A stretch of DNA of 64,000 bases from Rhytidiadelphus loreus. Taxonomy: Eukaryota > Streptophyta > Bryopsida > Hypnales > Hylocomiaceae. The notes beneath the pieces were generated by a model. It did not search any database. It saw nothing but the letters and a program-made list of their open reading frames with translations, and was not told the DNA's origin. This document shows positions 53,992 to 64,000 of the stretch, in pieces. The position numbers were made by a program, and so were the translations under genes. The stretch is from positions 57,765,348 through 57,829,347 of the forward strand of contig OX344764.1 in the NCBI GenBank assembly GCA_947034895.1, in the 5' to 3' direction. Numbering within the stretch: position 1 is the first letter of the stretch; each line of letters begins with the position of its first letter.

Positions 53992-56524
53992 AGGTTAAGA
54001 CAATGATTTGAATTGTAGTTGTATAATTATGCATTTGGAAATCTTTTTAACTGCTATATTTCAATCAATGAAATGAAAGGTTTGTAAAGTCTCATTTAGC
54101 AAGGAATTTATGGCATTTCAAAGGGTGCTATTTTTCTGGGGGCAATTTTGGGAGTTAGTTTTCTAATTTCTGGCTCAAAGAACCTTCAGGGGGTAAATGT
54201 ACGCTGAATCATGCCAAAGAATAGGAATTTTACTTCTCTCTCTCTTTCTCTCTCTCCCGGACACTCTCGGCTTTTGGAAGTGTTTCTATTTTGCAATGAT
54301 TTCTCTTCCAATTGGGGGTCGGTCAGTCAGGTCAGTCAGTCTCTCCACGTCCCTGTTTGCATTGTTTGTTGGACCCCGACCGACCAACCATCCATCCATT
54401 CTCTTGAGAGTAAGTTAGTGGGACCACAAACTGCTCCCCCAAAGCACTGGAGTTATTACCAGTTATTTTTCTCGGATAAAAAAAAAGCCCTCCAGTCCAC
54501 TGTACCATTTCCCTTTGCAATGCAAAATTGTACATGTGTTTTTTTTAAAGGAAAAAAGGGGTCATTCCCGTTGAGAAGAGGCTTTTTCCTCGAGGCTTTT
54601 CCTTTCTCTTTTATAGATGAGTGGCCGCGACTTTGAGTGATCACCCTGATCATGGAGCAGCAATAAGAAGAAAGAAAGAAGGACAAGCAAAACAAGAGAC
54701 ACTCACGGTTGGGGTAGGACATACACATGACTGTACGGTAGCAAAGGACCTGACCTGGGCTGGGCCAACCAAATACCAATCATTAGCGGAGTGGACAAGG
54801 GTGTTCGTTGATACATACAAGGGCGTGTACGGTGCGAGCATGTACGACCCGACTGTAGCGTATCCCATCCTATCCGTCAAGTTACACACAACTGCCACAT
54901 TGCGTCCACAAAATTCCGTTTGTTCAAATTTCAAATGGATTTCGACAGCCATGCAGGCAGGTAGGCCTCGAGTCGTCGATGGATGGATGGACGAATTCCT
55001 TCCTGCCACTCAGATATTCTAGTTCAGTTTGATTTTTCAAATTTGACGAAGATGAAGCTCCGGATTTGTAGGGGAACTCCAAGTCCACGTCCTTGTCGTC
55101 CACTGGCTCCACATGCAGCAGCCCAATCATGTGTGGTTGGCCGACTTGGTGCGGCTTTGTTTGGTTATTAGATCCGGAATGAAACCCAAGGTGGGCGGTA
55201 TTCCCTTATTTCAATAGAATCGGTCCACGTGTTTTACGGAAAGACAAAAAAAGAAATTCAAAATTCAAACCCAAGGCGGTAAGGTAAGGGTAGCCTGCAT
55301 GCAATTTTCATAGGTAGCCTTCTCTTTCATGACAAGGAGTTGGGTTGTTGGTGGGAGCACCAGAGAATTGGACGGACAGCCAACCCTAAGATTCCAAGTT
55401 AGGTCAATCAATGAGGTTCTCTTGTTCTGGTTATTGTACTGTGGGCTTGCAACCATCACTGATCAGCAGATTCATGGCATCCATAACATTGTTTTTTACC
55501 AATGAGGCAAAGGGGGGCCCTTTTGCATGTATCCTTGAAAAGAGGAACCCTCTACAGTGAACGAAATGGTCTTATTGATGGCTCCTTACAAAGACTTTTT
55601 TTTTTTCGTTTTTTCATTTTTCATGAAGCACCAAAGTGGTGATATAAAAATATGTTATAGTAGTGCTCCAATTTTTACATTCATCCACATGTTGAATAGA
55701 AAATCAATCACATTAGCACATATCAAATGTCCGTGATTCTATTCTCATACACAATCTGGTGATTTCTTTGAAGATTTTGTTTTAATTGGAAGTCGTTTGG
55801 TGACTTCATTTGGGGGGGGGGGATTCTGGTGCAATTTGACACTATTTCCCCCCTCCCCCCCTTTAGCCATGCTCCTTAGCCAAACTCAATCCTTGAATTA
55901 ATTGACGAGTACCAGCAAAGCATAATACGGAGTACTTGACTAGCATAGGGAAGACCATTGCTTGGTGACACAATGTTATGCCCACAACAATGCACATAAA
56001 ATATAGGGTTCAATGCTTTGCATATTCGTACCATCTAAAAAATTGTTTTTCTTTGGATTAGAGTTGCCTTTGAAAAATAAGCATTATTAGAAAAAATGAT
56101 GTCCATTCTAGCATAGATTTAGCATAGTTTTGTTAATAAACACGGTTGGTTAGGACATCTTAATTTGGACACTTTTTAACATAATTATGTTATTATACCG
56201 CATAGGATGAATGTCCTCGTAATGTACCATGTCGATTAAGATCAACTACCACATCAACAGAATGTATTATAATGATAATAATAATTATTACTATCAATAA
56301 CAAAAAAAAATATTATGATTCAAAAATCTGCCACATAGGCAAAATTTGCCAGACAAGTAGGGTTGCCACATCAATAAACCCTACCCATAGGGCACATTGA
56401 TGTCCAATAACTAATTAAACTTCCTAATGTAGATTCTTCACTTCAAAATTTAGGGTTAAAAATTACCACTATATTCGTACTATTATATTTAACAATTGAA
56501 CTTGATTGCCACTTACCATGGTGT
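53992..56524. other. Intergenic DNA with a GC-richer, CT-rich block
   Basis: About 54200-55200 is richer in GC than its flanks and contains a TCTCTC tract (54234-54257), repeated GGTCAGTCA (54317-54340) and CCATCCATCC. It may be the promoter or leader of a lost gene, but no coding exon is recognisable on either strand. At 55812-55862 a G12 run is followed 35 bases later by runs of C. The remainder is AT-rich. Confidence 0.35.
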
Positions 56525-57400
56525 TTAAAAAGATGAGAAGACAAGCTCTTTACACAAGGAGGTAGGACAACCTATGTAAGATATGTAAATTGGGATTAGT
56601 AGGAGCTCAATCACTCATAGTTAAGTGAAAAGTAGGAATTGTGGTTAAAGTAAAATTTTAGACCTCATTTAGGCAGTATAGAATAATTTTTTTCATAAAA
56701 CTTTGAACTCAATTAATGTGGGAAATCAAGCTAACTTTCATCTCTGAAAAAAATTGTTTGAGAATTTTTTACTCCAATCAAAAGTTACAAACAAATTGTA
56801 GAGAGGGGTTGAAAGGGACATTTTCTTTGACAATTTCAAACATCCTCTCTGAAATTTGTCCATAACTTTTGATTAGAGTCTTGAAATATCAAATGGATTT
56901 TTGTACATTGAATTTGTCTTGATTTTATAGATTTTATTAGTTCAAAGTTTAAAAAAGAAAGCATTAGATGAGATCCGGGGGGGTGGAGGGCCGTTTCAAG
57001 CTGTTCCCAACTTTGTTCTCCTTGGTCTCATCGAACGCGGATGTTAGATTTAATTTTTTTTAAATTTAAAAATAAATAAATAAAATCCTTAAAATGAAAA
57101 ACAAAGTTTATTTTTTTATTTTTTTATTTTAAAAAAAACAACAAGTTAGCGAACAACAAGTTTCGGTGGGTTTCAACGGGCTTCTAGATGGGAACTCACA
57201 GCCCTTCAGAGTAGGAAAAAATAATGTAATGGGTTATTCTACTATGACAAAATGAAGTCTACTTTGCATACAATTCCTATGTTTTGATAATTAGTGGTCA
57301 AGCACTCTTCTTCAATTATCCCATACCCTTTAAGGGTTCATGACAAACAATGGATTTCATTATAAATTTACCCTAAATGTCAACAAAATAAGTCCTTCAC
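56525..57400 (+). repeat. Dispersed hairpin-containing repeat, copy B, with a nested insertion
   Basis: Collinear with the reverse complement of 17780-18390 on both sides of about 56965-57230. That central part is absent from the other copy and is itself a copy of the repeat at 22065-22360, so it is a nested insertion. Confidence 0.6.
56968..57225 (+). repeat. Dispersed GC-ended repeat, copy 2 (nested)
   Basis: Begins with GGAGGGCCGTTTCAAGC and ends with GGGAACTCACAGCCCTTC around an A/T-rich centre, collinear with 22065-22360. Confidence 0.6.
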
Positions 57401-59684
57401 CTTAATGTCTAAAAATTTCTTGATGGTAGATGGTCATTGGACTTTATTTTGGACTTTTCCACTAACATTGGATATTTTCATTTTTTACAACATCTTGGTC
57501 ATTTAATACTTGCTGAATTTGACAATTTTTATTATTCATTTTATTTATTTATTGGCTTACTTTAAAATAAATATTTTCCACTGCCCCTTCCCTACTACTA
57601 CAATATATGGAAAAACGAAAATGATGTTTAGAAGATTGTTGAATCAATTGAGCAAATTTTTTGGGTCAAATCAACACAATTATGTTGATTGACATTTCAC
57701 AAACAACACATTTAGAAAATTTGTGTTAATTCCAAAACAAGTCATAGGAAATCAACCAATCTTGCAACATGGATAATTACTATCAACAAAAATCAATAGA
57801 AATTACGTTAATTAGACCCTTTTTTCTAGTAGTGAAGTTTCAACACCTACTTTTTAACCTCTAAAATTTTCATGTCGATTTTCATCAAAAAAACACCTAA
57901 AACCATCATTTGTATTGCAAAGAGAAAAATAAATCAGTGCAAATTTGTATATTTAATCATAGAATCTTGCACTTGGCTAGTAATGAATGTGTAGAGAAAT
58001 TTCAAAAAATTTAACCACATAGATTGTAAGATAATTGTATTTAAAGTAAAGAAAATGTTTTTTCTAGCACTATGTGTGATGAGATTATAAGATTTTGAAT
58101 CTTCTTAGCTTAAATTTTGCTCTAAAAATTTTGATTTGAATTAGTGAGTTGAAATCTTGGAGAGGGGATTTTAACTTGATTTTTATTTATTTATTTATTA
58201 ATTATTAAAGAGAAGAAGGTAAGGGATTGAAGGAAAAACAAATTTGATAATAGCTCTAAGATGGAATTGAAACACACTACCAATAATCCCAAAAATGAGA
58301 TTGTTCTATAAAAAATACCAAACCTTGAAGAACATTTTTTTAAATCATGAAAATTGACTTAAAAATTAAATCCAATACATTATTTTTTCAAGAATATGTT
58401 ATAATTGTCCACAAAACAAGAGGCTCCATAACTTTCACATCACTAATCCAATTGGAGTGAATTAAAGCTTTCCATGTGGAAAAAATATATAATATATGAG
58501 AAAGGAAATTTAATATTTAATATTTAAAGTTTTTGTGGATTTCTTTTGCTACCTTGGCAAGTTCAAAATTTGTGCATGGAATGTTATAATTTTTCTCCCA
58601 AGCATCAATTGAAATAAAAATTATATTCCCCAAAGCTAATGTATTTTCTTATCTTATGAAAAGTTTTAAAAAATAGTGCCAAAAATTGATATTATAGGAG
58701 TTTACTTTGAAATTTCATTTGTCCCTTGAGAAGACAATTGAACTTTGGGGGTAAATATTTCTTTTACAAAATTATTGTTTTGCTATGGTGTTTTGAAGAA
58801 TATGAATGCGTTTTCCTTGATTCCTACTAGATTGATGATAAATTTCAAAAAGACTCAATTTTTTTACTTTTTGATTTAAGGCCATATTCATTAAATTGAG
58901 ACAATGTGGATTCTCATTTTAATCAGCTTCCTAAATTTAGTATATAGAAGAGTTCATTAAATTGAGATAATTCAATAAATTGAGACCATTAAATGGTGGA
59001 AGAATAAATAATTTCTACAAAGATAAGAAATTTGAGGAAAAAAATAGTAGTGAAGGAAGTTGAAAGGTGGGATTTTGGACGGCAAACTTGAATCATTTAT
59101 AATAAGTACTTAACTAAAATATCTAAGTAAATAGTTTGACATGTAGTGAGGTAGAGAATTTTGAAATCATCCATGATAGAATACATTTGTACACCTAGCC
59201 TTAATGCCTTATCAAAAACTACAATGTCAAAGTAAAGAATTTGACATATGCTTAGATAGAGAAGTTTATAATTACTTTGTATAGAAAACATTAGTACTCA
59301 TAAGTGTTCCAAAACAAATGTCATAGACAATAGAATTACAATGAAGAACTTACAAAATACACAATACAATACATGAAATAAAAATAAAAATATATTATAT
59401 TATACAACATCTATAACATCAAATTCTAATATAATAAAAAAAAAAGATCAAAACAATGAACTAAAAGATTAAAAAAACTAAATGTATTTTATCTACTGTA
59501 CCTATTTTTTCTAACAACTTTTTATTATATTTTTTTGTGCCCTAATCAAAGAAACTATCAACTTCTACAACTCTTTAAAAAAAAAAAATTCCATATTTTT
59601 TTGTCATCCTTGCTAAAGTTAAGAAAATAACGTACAAACTCGCAAAACTCCTAATGACTTCCTATGACTACAAACTATTCATCT
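57401..59684. other. AT-rich region 3' of the DUF7869 gene
   Basis: No gene recognised. At 57819-57833 the sequence TTTTTTCTAGTAGTG is, on the minus strand, CACTACTAGAAAAAA, the canonical end of a CACTA element. Its partner end was not found. The 59580-59684 stretch probably contains the 3' end of the DUF7869 transcript. Confidence 0.4.
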
Positions 59685-62535
59685 TCACTCCGAAGATACA
59701 TTATTGCTTTCACTAGATACATATGCATCCACTGATGTCTGGATGATAGCAATTTGTGTTTTGGGAATTCTAACTCTTGGATCAGAAGTGCCTTCTTTGA
59801 AACGTGGCTTCCAAGTAGTCATAATGCAGTCTGTATGCGTCCAACTCGGAGAGATAGCCTTATCCTCGCACCAAGAATTCCCTTGTTTTGTGTCCCACCC
59901 AGCATATGTTTCTTCATTGGTGTGCTGAAAAGACGTAGGTGTCCAATATTGAAGTTGAATCGAATTGACATGCCCGGGATCTGGATTAGGATTTGTTAGA
60001 GCCCGAGCAAGCCAAAATGGACGGAGGTCACCGTCAGCGGGTCGCACAACAACTAAGTAACCTGCATATACATCACGGCCAACACGAAATGAAGGAGGTG
60101 GACGATCACGCCTACGACCAACAAAAGGTGCATCTTCCGCAAACTCCTCACGCATCGTGCCATCATCTAGGTATTGGTCTTCCACCTCATCGGCAATTCG
60201 AGAATTTGGCCAAAATCCATCCCGTAATGTCTCATGCACCACAAGTGGAGCATTGAGAGCACTTCTTACACCCTCCCAATATTTCCGCACTGGCTCATTC
60301 TTCCTCCTAAACTCGCTAGATAAGTCTTGATTTCCCATTGCCCCCCACAATGCAATGTACCCATCTAAACCCTTGCAAACCTCATCAAAGCAACGCATTT
60401 GTTGCGGTGGCAAAGGTAGAGGACTACCCCTCGGTACTTTAGGATGCCCATCTATTGTCTCCTTCCACAAGCGAATCCCCCCACCTTCTTTTGGCAACCA
60501 ATCCACATCGGTACAAAGGATCTTGTACTGCATCAATGGCCACCCATTAGAATCCTTATAAAACTTGAACTGTTGCACTTGAGAATGACCCTGTAGAGAA
60601 TCATCGCCTGTATGCAAATACCCATCCACAAATCGCTTAAAATCAGGCACCTCCTCAATGAGATGAGGAATCACGGGTTGCGTTTCACAATCCATAAAAG
60701 ACTTCATCAACCTTGGAAGTGTGGGGTAGTCATTTGTCTTCAATTTAGTGCTCCAACGACTAAATAGAGCATCAATGTCTTCATGAGTGTGTCCAACAAT
60801 GAGGAAATTGATGTATATCTCTCGAAAAATAGCTCTGTAGACAAGGAGAGAACAAAATGCAAACACCCACCGATTCTTGTTGTCGCCAGAAGCGTTGTCA
60901 AGCTAAAGAGTCAATGTTGGAGGAAGAGGTTGAGCTTCCACCAACACTTCAGGGGGGGACCCGAGGGAGTCCGTACAAATCTCTGAGCCTATTAACAAAG
61001 CCTCTGTCAATTCAGAACGCTCTGCTCCTACAAACAATTGACGAGATGAATGCTTCGGTTGTGACTCTAGATCTCGCAATAATTTTGCAATGGACCCAAT
61101 AATATGGTTGGAGTCTGTTGGGAAGATGTCCAAGCCATAGTGTGCATATCGCACATCTCCATGACCATGAGCAATCATGCCTGTAACAACGACAGGCATC
61201 TTCATGAAAGAATCATTTCCCTTACTCTTGTGAGAGTAATGAGGAGAAGCAGTCTTGGAGTGATCCATCTTGTCATGGATTATAGTGAGAACCTTGTCAG
61301 GATACATCTCAGACATTGAACGGTTTCCATAGTACAAGTCCCTATGCGCCTTCTGTCCCAATAGGTGCACTCTCAATTTGTTAGACCACACGTCTTGTGC
61401 TCGCGAACGTGGAGTGCAAGCACTCTTAAGTTGCCTATATCTATCGCACATTCCACAACGAGCAAAACTATCGCCTCTAGCCTTGGGAGCATACTCAGGA
61501 AAAGATTGACGACGAATGTTGCTCAATCCACTAGTCAAAATATGTTGCAATTGAAGTGAAGAATTGACATTGTTGATCTGTGGCAACTTGTCCTTCCAAC
61601 GAAATGCAGACGGTAGGACCATAGAGGGGACTTTCTCCTCAGACTCAAGGGTCCTCGACTTGTGGGGCATCGTGTCCGCTTCATTCTCCACTAACAATCG
61701 AAGAGTTGTTGTTGCTTGCAAAGTGTGTGTCCGAGGTTTTTTCATTCCAAGGTTGCCATGATGCTCCGGTTTTTGGTCATCTTTTGACATCTTCTTATAT
61801 CTATAAAAGGTAGCCTTTGATACTCCATGGATGGCGCACCAAGCAACCGAACAAATTTCATGGTTTGCCAAGGTGATCATGTCCCTTCCATTGGAATCAG
61901 TGTGGGTTTGCTTGTGCACGTCAAGCAGACGTGACTTCCGCCAGAACACTCCACCATCAATATGAAGTAGAGACCAAACGGCTTGAATCTGACCTCGTGG
62001 AAATGGTTGCAAGCAATTCTTCTGGCAACATTTCATACTAGAAACATCAGCAATTGCTTGCTCTGTGAGGAGGGCTTCTTTCTTCGGGAGATTGGTAGGC
62101 TCAGTCCTCTCACGTGAGCTTTCATAGGAACGAACTCCAGTCCGAACACGCCGCCTTGAACCGTTTGAAGAGACTGCAGTATTAAAGAGATGCGTTTGTT
62201 CGTGGTCATATAAGCTGGCACCATTAAGGTAGACCTTGGAAATGTGCCAGGAGTGCATGGACCACATCCACTCCGACGGAACATCTGCCTCACACAAAGA
62301 CTCTGCAATTTGAATTGCAACCCGGTCATCACCGAGTGGCTGCCCGTCCATGTCAATGACGAGATCTGCATCAACATTATGACAAATTCCTTTTGCCACC
62401 TCTACCCCCTCTTCATTTCTGAGTGTGACGCATTTGGTATACCAAGAAGCTCGAGGAAATCCCTCGCAGGCTGCGACACCCGGCGGCAAAGTTGGCACTG
62501 GAACTGTAAACTCGTTGGCATCTGAAGTATCCATT
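59685..62535 (-). pseudogene. DUF7869-family gene interrupted by one in-frame TAG
   Basis: One frame runs from ATG 62534 to the stop at 59685, 949 sense-length codons, broken only by a TAG at 60905-60903 (codon 544). Upstream of the stop: CCQKNC, a central CGMCDRYRQLKSAC Cys motif, IIHDKMDHSK and VVVTGMIAHGHGD. Downstream: LDNASGDNKNRWVFAF and GHTHEDIDALFSRWS (residues about 581-595), the hallmark of DUF7869 proteins, then a long C-terminal part with PPSFRVGRDVYAGYLVVVRP, which looks like a BAH-like or chromo-like tail. The TAG lies exactly before LDN, where relatives usually have Gln (QLDN), so CAG to TAG is likely. The function of the family is unknown; it is expanded in seed-free plants and some invertebrates. 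A strong acceptor (TTTCTTTCACGCGCAG) ends at 62536, just before the ATG, implying a 5' UTR intron. Recoding or sequencing error could also explain the TAG. Confidence 0.8.
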
Positions 62536-62575
62536 CTGCGCGTGAAAGAAAACCAATTAATTCATACTGTTGTGA

Positions 62576-62596
62576 ATATCCTCGAGGCGAGGATAA
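62576..62596. repeat. Isolated copy of the TATCCTCGA palindrome near the DUF7869 start
   Basis: One copy of the 21-bp palindrome (arms TATCCTCGA and CGAGGATA with one arm substitution), about 40 bases upstream of the DUF7869 start codon and 420 bases from the main array. Confidence 0.7.
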
Positions 62597-63018
62597 AAAT
62601 TGTGTACGACACATTCACAAAATGAGAAACAAAGTTGCCTCCACAGGAGTGAAAACTTGAAAACCATTTTGTGATCAACTATAATAATCCATCCATCAGG
62701 ACTGAAGAAGTGGAAATGCGAAGAATTAGTAGAACAGTACCATAAAACAGAATTCAATCTAATATCTTTCCATTCCTGAGAATAAATAAGGACATGATTA
62801 CATAATCTCTTGAACACACATCCGAAGGAGTAAGATAATCAAAGGTATCTTCGCATCGAAGATATCACATGGAAACGATTGAGAGATATTATGCATTCCC
62901 ACACACGACATTAGAGTGTCAGAGTGATAATGCATATCAACTCTAAATATCATCATAAATGTCTATGAATATCTATGCTTGTCTATGGTTAGCATTCACA
63001 TACTATGCATGTTTGTCA

Positions 63019-63622
63019 TTATCCTCGAGCCGAGGATAACCTCCATCTATGTCTACGATTATCGTCGTGTCTAGGATAACCTCCACACATGTCTGTGATT
63101 ATCCTCGACTCGAGGATAATCTCCATGCATGTCTTATATTAACGTGGAGTCGAGGATAGTCTCGATGCATGTCAGTGATTATCCTCGGCTCGAGAATAAC
63201 CTCCATGACAGTCTCTGGTTCTCCTGGAGCCAATAATAGCCCCATGCATGTTTGTGATTCTCCTTGAGACAAGAATAACACCAAAGCATATTTGTGATTC
63301 TCCTCGAGACAAGAATAACACTAATGTATGTTTGTAATTATCCTCGAGTCGAGGATAATCACAGACATACACAGTTGGAGATTATCCTCGACTCGAGGAT
63401 AATCTCCAACTGTGTATGTTTCATATTATCCTCGAGTCGAGGATAACCTCCATCCAACAATGTCTGCGATTATCCTCGAGTCGAGGATAACCTCCATCCA
63501 ACAATGTCTGCGATTATCCTCGAGTCGAGGATAACCTCTATCCAACAATGTCTGTGATTATCCTCGACTCGAGGATAACCTCCATCCAACAATGTCTGCG
63601 ATTATCCTCGAGCCAAGGATAA
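63019..63622. repeat. Array of about 15 palindromic 40-44-bp repeats
   Basis: Each unit contains a 21-bp palindrome with arms TTATCCTCGA and TCGAGGATAA around one base (G or C). Centres lie near 63029, 63069, 63109, 63149, 63189, 63229, 63268, 63308, 63348, 63392, 63436, 63480, 63524, 63568 and 63612, so the period is 40 bp on the left and 44 bp on the right. Spacers read CTCCATGCATGTCTGTGA on the left and CCTCCATCCAACAATGTCTG on the right. Perfect copies are at about 63099, 63338, 63382, 63426, 63470, 63514 and 63558. Confidence 0.92.
63365..63419. repeat. Perfect 55-bp palindrome within the array
   Basis: Centred on the C at 63392, with 27 consecutive complementary bases on each side. The arms extend from the 10-bp core out through GGAGATTATCC, CAGTTGG and ACATACA. 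It marks the point where repeat units on either side face opposite directions, so it looks like a local inversion or inverted duplication of one unit. Confidence 0.9.
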
Positions 63623-63850
63623 CCGCCATGTATGCTTGTGATAGATAAATGTATTGTTCCGAAATTCACGGCGTAAAAATAGGTTGTTCTTTACCGAAAC
63701 TCACATACGGGGGACAACTTTTGAGGCGTGACACCGGAATTCTCAATACTCCAAGAATCGTAGGTCTATGCACCTCTGCTTAAATCTAAGGAGAAACAAC
63801 AGGAATCTAGAATTCAATGAGAAGGGAAGAAGGGAAATAGAAGAACTTAC

Positions 63851-64000
63851 GACAACCCGTCCGAAACTAAGCCACCTACTCACATAAACATGTAAATGAA
63901 ATGCAAAACATAAGTTCCAAGGCGGTGCGGTAGCAATGACTGCAAGAGGCCGCGGAGGAGGGAAAACTGGGAACCAGGAGAGAGAAAATGAGGTGCTCGA
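63851..64000 (-). other. Candidate 5' UTR exon of the DUF7869 gene
   Basis: GC-richer sequence at the right edge ending, on the minus strand, in GGACGGGTTGTC before a consensus GTAAGT donor. It would be the leader exon joined to 62535. The upstream end is outside the window or undefined. Called from splice-site quality and composition only. Confidence 0.35.

Larger units (their letters stand above)
62536..63850 (-). other. Probable 5' UTR intron of the DUF7869 gene, filled by palindromic repeats
   Basis: A donor-like GGTTGTC|GTAAGTTCTT at 63851/63850 and an acceptor CACGCGCAG|AATGG at 62536/62535 frame a 1315-bp interval on the minus strand. No open frame of note lies inside. Transcript evidence would be needed to confirm that the two sites are used together. 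Confidence 0.45.

Noticed and set aside
55812..55865. G12 run followed by C runs as a regulatory hairpin or quadruplex
   Set aside because: Homopolymer runs of this length are often length-uncertain in assemblies, and nothing nearby suggests a function.
63019..63622. CRISPR array
   Set aside because: The units are palindromic and regularly spaced, but the spacers are similar to each other, the genome is eukaryotic and no cas gene is present.

Overview
The window comes from the nuclear genome of a land plant. Three conserved, intron-containing plant genes are recognisable, all on the minus strand: the 5' part of a sphingosine (long-chain base) kinase (193-2523, running off the left edge), a complete Pescadillo/PES nucleolar ribosome-biogenesis gene (13353-15855, 3 exons) and a complete kinesin-13 (KIN-13A-like) gene (33668-41364, 12 exons). 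Every intron I placed is GT-AG and phase-consistent. The wide AT-rich spacers, the abundance of DNA transposons, and the presence of a DUF7869-type gene and a DUF4371-type hAT relic make me lean towards a seed-free plant (bryophyte, lycophyte or fern). I cannot name the species from the sequence.

Layout. 1-2.5 kb: sphingosine kinase exons 3, 2 and 1, with a 125-bp tandem repeat in intron 1. 2.5-13.3 kb: transposon-derived DNA, including a 216-bp CACTA-type MITE with a perfect 3-bp target duplication, an approximately 3.5-kb block with inverted ends that encloses a GC-rich palindromic minisatellite, and two 970-bp TTAA-bounded elements. 13.3-15.9 kb: PES, with telo-boxes at its 5' end. 16-33 kb: repeats, a CACTA-like element carrying a dead Tc1-like transposase and a small TTAA-bounded MITE, then a decayed hAT (DUF4371) transposase that has itself been split by a MITE. 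33.6-42.6 kb: the kinesin-13 gene and its GC-rich upstream region. 43.4-47.3 kb: an apparently complete pogo-type transposon with TA target duplication, inverted ends and an intact 807-codon DDD transposase. 47.5-59.6 kb: more dispersed repeats. 59.7-64 kb: a DUF7869-family gene broken by one in-frame TAG. Its probable 5' intron contains about 15 copies of a 21-bp palindrome, one of them expanded into a perfect 55-bp palindrome.

The host genes do not form a pathway. They act in sphingolipid signalling, 60S ribosome assembly and microtubule depolymerisation, and are simply neighbours in a transposon-rich region. The points most worth a second look are the intact pogo element, the TTAA-bounded (piggyBac-like) elements, the 11 x 18-residue repeat inside the kinesin-13 tail, and the palindrome array in the DUF7869 gene. 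No clearly new multi-gene system was found.
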